A stretch of 64,000 nucleotides of DNA, from positions 806,001 to 870,000 of the forward strand of contig NZ_JPZL01000002.1 of assembly GCF_000759345.1 (NCBI RefSeq), in the 5' to 3' direction. Below are positions 1 through 11,677 of the stretch, piece after piece. How positions within the stretch are numbered: the stretch's first letter is position 1; each line of letters opens with the position of its first letter. The position numbers and the translations under genes are program-made. This DNA is from Litchfieldella xinjiangensis. GTDB taxonomy: Bacteria; Pseudomonadota; Gammaproteobacteria; Pseudomonadales; Halomonadaceae. The notes below the pieces were generated by a model. That model was given only the letters and a program-made list of their open reading frames with translations. It searched no databases and was not told the DNA's origin.

Positions 1-120
1 GGCATGCTGCTGCATGCCCAGGCGGCCGATGCCGCTGCCGAAGCACAGGGCGAGCGTGGTCTGCTCGCCAGCGATCTGGCATCCTATGCGCGTCGATTGG
101 CCAACCCCATGGAATCATGA
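1..120 (+). CDS. nnr: C-terminal end of NAD(P)H-hydrate dehydratase/epimerase (Nnr, NnrD domain), truncated by window edge
   Basis: Frame 1 reads 39 residues to a TGA at 118-120. The stretch GERGLLASDLASYARRLAN resembles the C-terminal end of the ADP-dependent NAD(P)H-hydrate dehydratase (carbohydrate-kinase fold), where a GERGLLA(T/S)DL motif precedes the last helix. The enzyme repairs hydrated NAD(P)H. In gammaproteobacteria nnr lies directly upstream of tsaE, which is the case here, and the stop codon overlaps the tsaE start. The catalytic part lies outside the window, so the call rests on the tail plus gene order. Confidence 0.75.
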   Translation, partial: GMLLHAQAADAAAEAQGERGLLASDLASYARRLANPMES

Positions 121-623
121 TGCAGGTCACACTCGAAGATGAAGCTGCCCAGGTGGCGTTCGGCGAAGCGTTGGGGCTGGCCCTGGCGGGGCGAGGCCAG
201 GTTCACCTGCAAGGGGAACTGGGAGCCGGCAAGACCACGCTGACGCGCGGCGTGTTACGCGCCTACGGCCACCAAGGGGCGGTCAAGAGCCCGACCTACA
301 CCCTGGTCGAACCCTATCGGTTCAATGACCGGGAAGTACACCATTTCGATCTCTATCGCCTGGCGGATCCCGAGGAACTCGAGTTCATCGGCGCGCGCGA
401 CCTGCTCGACGACGATAGTTTGTGTCTGATCGAGTGGCCAAGTCGCGGTGAGGGCTGGTTGCCCGAGCCTGACCTGGCCGTGCAGCTGAGCGTAAGCGGC
501 ATGGGGCGTACGGCCGAACTGCGAGCCATGACGGAGTATGGCCGCTCGGTACTGACACGATTGCAACGTGATTGGTCGCAAGCTCGCGACGAGTCCGATA
601 CGGAAGACCCGACAAGACCATGA
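117..623 (+). CDS. tsaE: tRNA threonylcarbamoyladenosine biosynthesis ATPase TsaE
   Basis: 168 residues, the usual family length. A P-loop GELGAGKTT lies at residues 33-41, followed by the family motifs SPTYTLVEPY and HFDLYRL and the C-terminal IEWPSRGE. TsaE is the ATPase that works with TsaB and TsaD to attach threonylcarbamoyl to A37 of ANN-decoding tRNAs in the cytoplasm. The start overlaps the nnr stop (ATGATG at 117-122, so either Met is possible) and its stop overlaps the amiB start, so the genes are translationally coupled. Confidence 0.96.
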   Translation: MMQVTLEDEAAQVAFGEALGLALAGRGQVHLQGELGAGKTTLTRGVLRAYGHQGAVKSPTYTLVEPYRFNDREVHHFDLYRLADPEELEFIGARDLLDDDSLCLIEWPSRGEGWLPEPDLAVQLSVSGMGRTAELRAMTEYGRSVLTRLQRDWSQARDESDTEDPTRP

Positions 624-2121
624 GCGGTACGATCGAATTTCAACGAGACGCGCTGGCTTGGCGCGGCTCCCGACGCATCGGCGCCAAACGGTATCTCGCT
701 GCGCTGCTTTGCAGTGCCTTTCTACTGGGTTTGCCACAGACGGGCAGGGCAGCCGACGTCGATAACATCCGGCTATGGGCAGCGCCGGATCACTCGCGCC
801 TGGTCTTTGACCTCAGCTCACCGGCACGCGCCAACGTGTTTACCCTGGATAATCCCGACCGGCTGGTCATCGACCTCGATGACTCGCGCATCACCACCGA
901 TCCGGCAGGTCTGAATCTCGATGGAAGCGCCATCAGCGGCGTGCGCACCGGGGTGCGTGACGGTAACGGCCTGCGCATCGTGCTCGACCTGGAGCGCCAT
1001 GTGCAGCCGCGCCACTTCACGCTGGATCCCAACGATCAGTACGGCCATCGTTTGGTGGTGGATCTCGAATACCCCGGCGAGAGCGCCGTCGAGGATCCAA
1101 TCGATCCTATCGAGGCGATGATTCGCGATCAGGAGATTGCCGCCGGCCGCGCGCGTGCCGAGGCGGAGGCCAGTGGCGCGGAACGTGGCGCCGATACGGT
1201 TAACGCCCAGCAACAGGCCCAGCCACACCCCAAGCGTGACATCATCATTGCCGTGGACGCAGGGCACGGCGGCGAGGACCCCGGTGCCATCGGTCCTGGC
1301 GGGACGCGTGAAAAGGATGTGGTGCTGGATATCAGTCGTCACTTGCAACGCTTGATCAACGATACCCAGGGCTTTCGCGCCGTCATGATTCGTGATGGCG
1401 ATTACTACGTGGGGCTGCGACAGCGCACACGAATCGCCCGCGAGCAGAAGGCCGACTTCTTCGTATCGATTCACGCCGATGCCTTCACGAGCCCTCGTCC
1501 ACAGGGCAGTTCGGTGTATGCCCTGTCACAGAGCGGGGCGACCTCTGAAGCGGCGCAATGGCTGGCCAATAGCGAAAACCGGGCCGACCTCATCGGCGGT
1601 GTGGATGGCAATCTATCCTTGAAGGACAAGGATGAGGTACTGCGCGGCGTGCTGATGGACCTGACCATGACCGCCACGCTCAACGATTCGCTCTCCATCG
1701 GTGGCCAGGTGCTGGATCAGTTGGGACGTGTGAATCGGCTCCATAAGTCGCGTGTCGAGCAGGCCGGATTCATGGTGCTCAAGTCACCGGATATACCGTC
1801 GTTGCTGATCGAGACCGGATTCATTTCCAATCCCGACGAGGAGCGCCGACTCAAGGACAGTAGCCATCAGCGAGGCTTGGCCCAGGCGGTGCACAGTGGC
1901 TTGATGGCGCATTTCGAGCGCAACCCGCCCCCGGCGAGCCTGCTGGCCTGGCAGCGTGACCAGCAACGCGGGGGTGGCCAGGACGAGTACCGCATTCAAC
2001 CCGGTGACACCTTATCCGAGATTGCTGCGCGCCATCAGGTCCCACTGGGGCAACTCAAGCAGGCCAACGAGATCAATGGCGATGTGATCCGTGTGGGGCA
2101 GGTGCTGAGGATTCCGAACTC

Positions 2122-2125
<4 letters not shown>
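620..2125 (+). CDS. amiB: N-acetylmuramoyl-L-alanine amidase AmiB/AmiC type with LysM tail
   Basis: 501 residues from the ATG that overlaps the tsaE stop (ATGA at 620-623). A hydrophobic signal segment sits near residues 28-45 ([19 protein letters not shown]). An AMIN domain follows (about 47-150), then a linker and a zinc amidase_3 domain (about 210-435). Visible ligands are His in DAGHGG, Glu in TREKD, His in SIHADA and catalytic Glu in IETGF. The C-terminal 45 residues form one LysM motif ([13 protein letters not shown]) that binds peptidoglycan. The periplasmic enzyme cuts septal murein during cell separation. The gene lies in the conserved tsaE-amiB-mutL order and its stop overlaps mutL. 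Confidence 0.95.
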
Positions 2126-4058
<1,933 letters not shown>

Positions 4059-4062
<4 letters not shown>

Positions 4063-5021
4063 ACGTGGTGGCAGCCTCCGCCCCTCCCGATAGTCGTCCG
4101 CTTGCCATCCTGCTGATGGGACCCACCGCAGCCGGCAAGACCGACCTGGCCATTGAGCTGCACGAGCGGCTTGGCTGCGAGTTGATCAGTGTCGATTCGG
4201 CCCTGATCTATCGAGGCATGGATATTGGCACGGCCAAACCCGGGCCCGACGAGCTGGCCCGTGCACCTCACCGTCTGATCGATATCCGCGATCCGGCAGA
4301 GGCTTACTCCGCAGCCGACTTTCGCCACGATGCCCTGGCAGCGATGCGGCAGATTACCGCAGCCGGACGGATCCCGCTGCTGGTCGGCGGTACTATGATG
4401 TATTACAAGCGCCTTCTTGAAGGGGTGGCCAATCTGCCTTCAGCAGACCCCGCCATACGCGCCGAACTCGACGCTCAGGCCCGGGCGCAGGGACTTTCGG
4501 CGTTGCATGACGAGCTGGGCCGCGTCGATCCCGAGGCGGCTAAGCGCATTCACCCCAACGATCCACAGCGTTTGCTGCGTGCCCTGGAGGTCTACCGAGT
4601 CAGTGGGCGATCCATGAGTGAGTTATGGCGACAGCAAGCTCAGGAAACCTTCCCGTGGAAGACGTTGTCGATAGGAGTGGCGCCTGCCGAGCGAAGCCTA
4701 TTGCACGCGAGAATTGCCCAGCGCTTCGAGGCCATGCTAGAGCAAGGCTTCATCGATGAAGTCATTGCCCTGAGAGCGCGAGGCGACTTGCATCTAGGGC
4801 TACCGTCGATGAGGTGTGTCGGGTATCGTCAAGCCTGGGAGTATCTTGACGGTCAGCTTGACTGGGAAGGCTTGCGAGAAAGGGGCATCGTGGCGACACG
4901 TCAGTTGGCCAAGCGCCAGCTGACTTGGCTGCGCAGTTGGCCCGGGGTGAACTGGGTCGATAGCCAGCGCAGCGAAGCGCTGGAGGAAATCCTTAAACTC
5001 GTGCGCCATGCGGGTTCATAG
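4059..5021 (+). CDS. miaA: tRNA dimethylallyltransferase MiaA
   Basis: 320 residues from a GTG that overlaps the mutL stop (GTGA at 4059-4062). P-loop [11 protein letters not shown] is at about residues 21-31, followed by [16 protein letters not shown], the conserved GGTMMYYK and the C-terminal [10 protein letters not shown]. MiaA transfers a dimethylallyl group to A37 of UNN-decoding tRNAs. The order mutL-miaA-hfq is standard for gammaproteobacteria. Confidence 0.97.
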
Positions 5022-5130
5022 CGTAAGATAAGCCCTTCGCTTGGCGGGTTGAGTCGAGCCGTTGACGAACCATGTGCCAATCGCTTGGCAGACAAAGAAC
5101 ACATTCAAAGAGACAGTTAGGGAGAGCAAA

Positions 5131-5376
5131 ATGTCCAAAGGGCAGTCCCTTCAAGACCCGTACCTGAATATCCTGCGCAAGGAGCGCATTCCGGTTTCTA
5201 TCTTCCTGGTCAACGGCATCAAGCTGCAGGGGCAGATCGAATCGTTCGATCAGTTCGTGATCCTGCTGCGCAATACCGTCAGCCAGATGGTTTACAAGCA
5301 CGCCATCTCGACGGTGGTTCCGTCGCGCAACGTGCGTCTGCCGGCACAAGACCCTGCCGCAGCACAAGAAATCTAA
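5131..5376 (+). CDS. hfq: RNA chaperone Hfq
   Basis: 81 residues beginning [13 protein letters not shown], the canonical Hfq start, with an AGGGAGA ribosome site just upstream. Sm1 ([14 protein letters not shown]) and Sm2 ([10 protein letters not shown]) motifs are intact, and the C-terminal tail is short. An in-frame upstream ATG at 5062 is not used in my model because Hfq homologues start at MSKG. Hfq hexamers pair small RNAs with mRNAs. The gene has its usual place between miaA and hflX. Confidence 0.97.
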   Translation: MSKGQSLQDPYLNILRKERIPVSIFLVNGIKLQGQIESFDQFVILLRNTVSQMVYKHAISTVVPSRNVRLPAQDPAAAQEI

Positions 5377-5390
5377 TCGCGAGGTAATGA

Positions 5391-6704
5391 TTGTTTTTTG
5401 AACGACCCGACGCCGGCGAGACGGCGATCCTCGTCCATGTGGATTTCCATGACGAGAAGGAACGCGAAGATCCGGGTGAATTCCTGGAGCTGGTGCGTTC
5501 CGCTGGCGCCGAGCCGGCGACCCTGTTGCAGGGGAGCCGGCATCGGCCCGACCCGCGAACCTTCATCGGCAGCGGCAAGCTGGAGGAGCTGCAGGAACTC
5601 AAGCAGATCCACCATGCCGAGTTGGTGATTTTCAATCACGCGCTGAGCCCGTCTCAGGAGCGTAACCTAGAACGTGCCTTGAAGAGCCGGGTGCTGGACC
5701 GCACCGGACTGATACTGGATATCTTTGCCCAGCGTGCACGTACCCATGAAGGCAAGCTTCAGGTCGAGCTGGCCCAACTCGAATACATGTCGACGCGGCT
5801 GGTACGAGGCTGGACTCACCTTGAGCGCCAGAAGGGCGGTATTGGCCTTCGCGGTCCAGGCGAGACGCAGCTCGAAACCGACCGTCGCCTGCTGCGGGCA
5901 CGCATCAAGTCGATCCACAAACGGCTGGACAAGGTGCGCAGCCAGCGTGACCAGAACCGTCGGGCTCGGGCCCGGGCGGAAATTCCCAGCGTATCATTGG
6001 TGGGCTATACCAACGCCGGCAAGTCGACGTTGTTCAATACGTTGACCGAATCCCACGTGTATGCCGCCGATCAGCTGTTTGCGACACTCGACCCGACCTT
6101 GCGTCGGCTGGAAGTCAACGACGTTGGGCCGGTGGTGTTGGCCGATACGGTAGGTTTCATCCGTCATTTGCCGCACAAGCTGGTGGAGGCGTTCCAGGCC
6201 ACGCTGCAGGAGGCCTCGGATGCCAGCCTGTTGGTGCATGTCATCGATGCCGCCGATCCGGATCGTGAGCTCAACGTCGGTCAGGTCGAGACGGTACTGG
6301 GTGAGATCGGTGCGCTGGACGTTCCCACGCTGCGGGTCATGAACAAGATCGATCTGCTCGACACGGCCCCGCGGATCGAGCGTGATGGAACCGGCCGTCC
6401 CGAGGTGGTCTGGGTCTCGGCTCAGAAAGGCCTGGGCATGGACCTGTTGTATCAGGCTCTGTCGGAGTGTCTCGCCGACGATGTGCTCGAAGCCCATCTG
6501 ACACTGGACCCGAGCCAGGGGCGGCTGCGTGCCGCACTGCACGATCTGGGCGCAGTGCGCGAGGAAAGCTTTGACGACAACGGCAAGATACGCCTGGATA
6601 TTCGGCTCCCCAGACGCGACTTCATGCAGCTCATGGCGCGGCTGGGAGAAAAGGCCAACGATTACTTGCCCCCGGAACAACGGGAGCGCCCGGTATGGGA
6701 CTGA
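5391..6704 (+). CDS. hflX: GTPase HflX
   Basis: 437 residues from TTG at 5391, chosen because GAGG at 5381-5384 is well spaced and the product begins MFFERPDAGE as in related HflX proteins; the ATG at 5387 is out of frame and stops at once. The N-terminal HflX domain (GSGKLEEL, GPGETQLETDRR) precedes the G domain with G1 GYTNAGKST (about 204-212), G3 DTVGF and G4 NKID. HflX is a ribosome-associated GTPase that rescues or splits stalled ribosomes. The 118 bp to hflK holds no clear signal. Confidence 0.96.
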   Translation: MFFERPDAGETAILVHVDFHDEKEREDPGEFLELVRSAGAEPATLLQGSRHRPDPRTFIGSGKLEELQELKQIHHAELVIFNHALSPSQERNLERALKSRVLDRTGLILDIFAQRARTHEGKLQVELAQLEYMSTRLVRGWTHLERQKGGIGLRGPGETQLETDRRLLRARIKSIHKRLDKVRSQRDQNRRARARAEIPSVSLVGYTNAGKSTLFNTLTESHVYAADQLFATLDPTLRRLEVNDVGPVVLADTVGFIRHLPHKLVEAFQATLQEASDASLLVHVIDAADPDRELNVGQVETVLGEIGALDVPTLRVMNKIDLLDTAPRIERDGTGRPEVVWVSAQKGLGMDLLYQALSECLADDVLEAHLTLDPSQGRLRAALHDLGAVREESFDDNGKIRLDIRLPRRDFMQLMARLGEKANDYLPPEQRERPVWD

Positions 6705-6822
6705 TGCGGCAGCATCGCCGGGTGTAGCGTTGGCAGCAAGACATCGCAACCGATGCTGTGATGCCCGATGATGAGTGATCGCATCGAGCATCAACGGACT
6801 TATTGCATAGTGGAGACGACGT

Positions 6823-8067
6823 ATGGCTTGGAATGAGCCTGGTGGTGGCAACCAGCACGACCCCTGGAGCGGCGGCGGTGGCCGACGTGGTGGAAGCGGG
6901 GGCGGCGGGGGCGGGGGCGGGGGTGGTAACAATCAAGGCCCGCCCGACCTCGATGAAGCACTCAAGAAATTTCAGGACAAGCTGAACAACATGCTGGGCG
7001 GCGGGCGTGGCAAGCGCGGCGGCGGCAATGGTGGTGGAAAGCCGGGTGGCGGGCGTCGTAATACCTTCGCCTTGCCAGGACTGTTGGTCGTCGTTGCGCT
7101 CGCAATCTGGGCGGCGTCGGGTTTCTATCTGGTCGATCAATCCGAACGTGGCGTCGTGCTGCGCTTCGGTGAGTTCCAGCAGGTAGTGACACCGGGGCTT
7201 CACTGGAATCCGCCGCTCATCGATGACGTGCGCATGGTCAATGTGACGCGGGTTCGCTCACTGACCCAGACGCAATCGATGCTGACCCGCGACGAGAACA
7301 TCGTCGAAGTCGAGATTTCGGCCCAGTATCAGGTCGCCGATCCTCGGGCTTTCGTGCTTAACGTGCGCAACCCCCAGCTCTCGATCGAGAATGCCCTCGA
7401 CTCGGCACTGCGCCACGTGGTCGGTGGCACCGACATGATCGAAATCCTGACCTCCGGTCGTGAGATCCTGGGTAGCACCGTGGCCAGCCGTCTGCAGAGC
7501 TACCTCGACAGCTATGGCACGGGGTTGAGCCTTCAGACCATCAACATCGAATCGACGGCTCCGCCCGCTGCGGTGGTCAACGCCTTTGATGACGTGATCC
7601 GGGCGCGTGAGGATCGTCAGCGCACGATCAACGAAGCCATGGCCTATGCGAATGCGATCATCCCTGAGGCACAAGGCCAGGCCCAACGCCTGATCGAGCA
7701 GGGACAAGGCTATCGTGAGTCGGTGGTTTCCGATGCCCAGGGTCAGGCCAACCGCTTCAATTCGATGCTGACCGAATACCGCAACGCCCCCGAGATCATG
7801 CGTGAACGCCTGTATCTGGATGCGGTCAGTGAGGTGCTCGGCAACACCAACAAAGTGTTGATCGACGTGAGCGATAGTAGCCCGCTCATGTACCTGCCCC
7901 TCGATCAGTTGCGTAATGGCAACAGCGGTAATGGCAGCCAGAGCAACCAGAACACTAATGCCTCCAATTCAGAGAGCATTGATCCGCGTGTACTGGACCG
8001 CCTGCGTAATCAGCAGCAGTCGCAAGGTAACTCCAGCCGCGGTATCAGCCGGGAGGGCCGTCAATGA
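6823..8067 (+). CDS. hflK: FtsH protease modulator HflK
   Basis: 414 residues. A low-complexity Gly-rich cytoplasmic N-terminus (residues 7-80, with a run of about a dozen Gly) is followed by one membrane segment (about 83-104) and a band-7/SPFH domain that starts DQSERGVVLRFGEF. The last 60 residues are rich in Asn, Gln and Ser. HflK and HflC form the periplasmic-side cage that restrains FtsH. The stop overlaps the hflC start (ATGA at 8064-8067). Confidence 0.96.
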   Translation: MAWNEPGGGNQHDPWSGGGGRRGGSGGGGGGGGGGNNQGPPDLDEALKKFQDKLNNMLGGGRGKRGGGNGGGKPGGGRRNTFALPGLLVVVALAIWAASGFYLVDQSERGVVLRFGEFQQVVTPGLHWNPPLIDDVRMVNVTRVRSLTQTQSMLTRDENIVEVEISAQYQVADPRAFVLNVRNPQLSIENALDSALRHVVGGTDMIEILTSGREILGSTVASRLQSYLDSYGTGLSLQTINIESTAPPAAVVNAFDDVIRAREDRQRTINEAMAYANAIIPEAQGQAQRLIEQGQGYRESVVSDAQGQANRFNSMLTEYRNAPEIMRERLYLDAVSEVLGNTNKVLIDVSDSSPLMYLPLDQLRNGNSGNGSQSNQNTNASNSESIDPRVLDRLRNQQQSQGNSSRGISREGRQ

Positions 8068-8951
8068 TCAATAATCGTTCCCTGCTCATTGTGGGCGGGC
8101 TTGCCGCGGTGGCCTGGCTCGCCAGCAGTAGCTTGTATATCGTCGATGAAACCGAGCGTGCAGTGAAGCTGCGTTTCGGTGAGGTCATCGAGGAGAACAT
8201 CCAGCCAGGGTTGCACTTCAAGATCCCGATCACCCAAACGGTTCGGACCTTCGATACGCGACTGCTCACCTTGGATACCGACCCCAGTCGTTATCTGACT
8301 CAGGAGCAGAAGGCGGTCATCGTTGATTCCTTCGTGCAGTGGCAGGTGGTCAATCCGACACGCTACTACGAGGCGACAGCCGGCGACGAGATGATGGCGG
8401 TTCGCCTGATTCAGCCGCGCGTCGACGAGAGCCTGCGTAACGAATTCGGTCGATTGAATTTGCAACAGATCATCGCGGAGCGTCGTGACGAGCTGATGGC
8501 GGGGCCGACCCAGGAACTCGACCGGCTGCTACAGAATGAGCTTGGTGTGGCGATCCGGGACATCCGCGTCAAACAGATCGATCTGCCGGAGGACGTGTCC
8601 CAGGCCGTCTACGACCGGATGCGTTCCGAGCGTGAGCGTGAGGCTCGTGAATGGCGCGCCCAGGGGCAGGAGGAGGCCGAGCGCCTGCGTGCCAACGCCG
8701 ATCGTCGGCGTCAGGTACTGTTGGCACAAGCGACGGAACGTGCCGAAACCCTGCGTGGTGAGGGGGATGCCGAAGCCGCTGGGATCTATTCCCAGGCGTA
8801 CCAGCAGGACGCGGAGTTCTTCTCGTTCTACCGTAGCCTCAACGCCTATCGTGACAGTCTGTCGGGTGACGGCAACATGCTGGTGCTGGAGCCTACCAGT
8901 GACTTCTTCCGCTATCTCAACAGCCCAAATCCGCCGGCGAACGGCGACTGA
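8064..8951 (+). CDS. hflC: FtsH protease modulator HflC
   Basis: 295 residues: one N-terminal membrane anchor (about 6-27), then an SPFH domain beginning DETERAVKLRFGEV, then the charged helical region RMRSEREREAREWRAQG typical of HflC. It is the partner of HflK in the FtsH-regulating complex. The four-base overlap with hflK implies coupled translation in equal amounts. Confidence 0.97.
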   Translation: MINNRSLLIVGGLAAVAWLASSSLYIVDETERAVKLRFGEVIEENIQPGLHFKIPITQTVRTFDTRLLTLDTDPSRYLTQEQKAVIVDSFVQWQVVNPTRYYEATAGDEMMAVRLIQPRVDESLRNEFGRLNLQQIIAERRDELMAGPTQELDRLLQNELGVAIRDIRVKQIDLPEDVSQAVYDRMRSEREREAREWRAQGQEEAERLRANADRRRQVLLAQATERAETLRGEGDAEAAGIYSQAYQQDAEFFSFYRSLNAYRDSLSGDGNMLVLEPTSDFFRYLNSPNPPANGD

Positions 8952-8969
8952 ACGTCGCCTCAGCTGCAC

Positions 8970-8993
8970 GGCCCCGGGGTTCAACCCGGGGCC
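8970..8993 (+). other. perfect 9-bp hairpin after hflC
   Basis: GGCCCCGGG and CCCGGGGCC flank a six-base loop (GTTCAA). There is no T-run after it, so alone it is not a classical intrinsic terminator. It lies 20 bp past the hflC stop and just before the real terminator at 9015, so it may protect the 3' end of the hfl mRNA. It is GC-only and symmetrical, and could act on either strand. Confidence 0.55.
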
Positions 8994-9014
8994 AAACGTG
9001 ATAGACTCCTTCAA

Positions 9015-9036
9015 CCGGGCGTGGCCCGGTTTTTTT
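9015..9036 (+). terminator. rho-independent terminator between hflC and hisZ
   Basis: CCGGGC (9015-9020), loop GTG, GCCCGG (9024-9029), then seven T (9030-9036). It separates the hfl genes from hisZ. The T-run runs almost straight into the hisZ ribosome site (GGAGGAAAT), so hisZ translation signals start only a few bases after the terminator. Confidence 0.8.
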
Positions 9037-9047
9037 GTGGAGGAAAT

Positions 9048-10235
9048 ATGACCATCGCCGACCGCTGGTTGCTCCCCGACGGTATGGAAGAGGTGCTGCC
9101 ACCCCAGGCGGCACGTATGGAAGAGCTGCGTCGTGCGCTACTCGATCAGTATCACCGCTGGGGGTATGACCAGGTCATGCCGCCGCCGGTGGAGTTTCTC
9201 GATTCGCTCTTGACGGGCACCGGAACCGACCTGGATTTGCAGACCTTCAAGCTCACCGACCAGTTGACCGGCCGGATGATGGGTGTCAGTGCTGACGTTA
9301 CCCCTCAGGTAGCGCGAATGGACGCCCATTCCCTCAAGCGCCAGGGGCCGGTTAGGTTGTGCTACTGCACCAACGTGCTGCGTGCCAAGGCCGATCAACA
9401 TCAAGGCGGTCGCAGCCCCGTCCAGGTTGGCGTCGAGCTGTTCGGTCATGCGGGCCCTCAGGCAGATCTCGAGATACTGCAACTCGCCCTCTCGAGCCTG
9501 CTCACGGCCGGTGCCGAAGAGATCCATCTCGCGCTTGGACACATCGGCATTTATCGAAGCTTGGTCCAGGCAGCGGCGCTCGACCCCGAGCAGGAGCGCG
9601 CCATTTTCGGCGCTTTGGAGCTGAAGTCGCCGGGTGAATTGGCCGCACGCGTGGCAGAGGGTGTCAGGGATCCGGCGCTGGCCGAGATGTTCCTGGCCTT
9701 GATCGACCTGCATGGGGGTCACGATGTGCTGGTGCGGGCACGGGAAGTCTTCGCCGAGGCGCCCCAGGCGGTCGGTGCGGCGCTCGATCAATTGGAAGGG
9801 CTGAGTGCCGGGGTCGTCGCAGCCTATCCGAATGTGGAGCTCTACTATGATCTTGCGGAACTTCGCGGTTATCAGTATCACACAGGGATGATGTTTGCCG
9901 CCTATGTGCCCGGTTACGGCCAGGCACTCGCCAAGGGCGGGCGGTATGACGATACCGGTCGCGCCTTTGGCCGGGCACGGCCGGCCACGGGGTTCTCCAT
10001 GGACCTGAAACTGCTCGCATCGCTCGAGATTCAGGAGCCGACCCGGGACGGCATCTGGGCGCCAAGCGATGATGATGCGACCCTGGCCGGAACGGTTGCC
10101 GAACTGCGCCGTGCCGGCGAGCGTGTCGTCCAGGCACTGCCTGGGCAGCGAACCGGCCCGCAGGAGCACCGTTGTAACCGGCATCTCGTACAGGATGCGG
10201 GGCATTGGCAGGTAGCACCCTTGAACCAGGCATGA
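9048..10235 (+). CDS. hisZ: ATP phosphoribosyltransferase regulatory subunit HisZ
   Basis: 395 residues from ATG 9048, preceded by GGAGG; an in-frame GTG at 9021 lies inside the terminator and is rejected. The product begins TIADRWLLPDGMEEVLP and has the class II histidyl-tRNA synthetase fold without a tRNA-binding domain. Motifs include DVTPQVARMDAH, RLCYCTNVLRA and the C-terminal AKGGRYDD plus GFSMDL. HisZ pairs with the short HisG to catalyse and feedback-regulate the first step of histidine synthesis. The position between hflC and purA is conserved in gammaproteobacteria. Confidence 0.95.
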   Translation: MTIADRWLLPDGMEEVLPPQAARMEELRRALLDQYHRWGYDQVMPPPVEFLDSLLTGTGTDLDLQTFKLTDQLTGRMMGVSADVTPQVARMDAHSLKRQGPVRLCYCTNVLRAKADQHQGGRSPVQVGVELFGHAGPQADLEILQLALSSLLTAGAEEIHLALGHIGIYRSLVQAAALDPEQERAIFGALELKSPGELAARVAEGVRDPALAEMFLALIDLHGGHDVLVRAREVFAEAPQAVGAALDQLEGLSAGVVAAYPNVELYYDLAELRGYQYHTGMMFAAYVPGYGQALAKGGRYDDTGRAFGRARPATGFSMDLKLLASLEIQEPTRDGIWAPSDDDATLAGTVAELRRAGERVVQALPGQRTGPQEHRCNRHLVQDAGHWQVAPLNQA

Positions 10236-10297
10236 CGTCGGCGTGTACCGAGACGCTGGATTATCATGATCGAATGCGCGATGTTTGGCCGCGCTGA

Positions 10298-11617
<1,320 letters not shown>

Positions 11618-11640
11618 TACGAGACGTCTGGCAGGGTTTA

Positions 11641-11668
11641 GAAAACCGGCGCTCACGCGCCGGTTTTC
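11641..11668. terminator. bidirectional intrinsic terminator between purA and the exopolysaccharide cluster
   Basis: A perfect 12-bp inverted repeat with a four-base loop: GAAAACCGGCGC, TCAC, GCGCCGGTTTTC. The A-tract on one arm and T-tract on the other give U-rich ends on both strands. It lies between the purA stop (+) and the end of the last lyase gene (-), so it can end both converging transcripts. Confidence 0.9.
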
Positions 11669-11677
11669 TCGTTTGGC

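Noticed and set aside
255-737. Long antisense frames over tsaE and many other genes
   Set aside because: They are by-products of GC-rich coding sequence on the opposite strand, without ribosome sites or family motifs.
6885-6930. G-rich simple repeat in hflK as a regulatory or phase-variable tract
   Set aside because: It encodes the Gly-rich N-terminus common in HflK proteins, and the repeats are mixed GGC/GGG/GGT codons rather than a slippable pure repeat.
9021-9047. Upstream GTG start for hisZ
   Set aside because: This GTG is the loop of the terminator hairpin, and the ATG at 9048 has its own GGAGG site and the conserved N-terminus.
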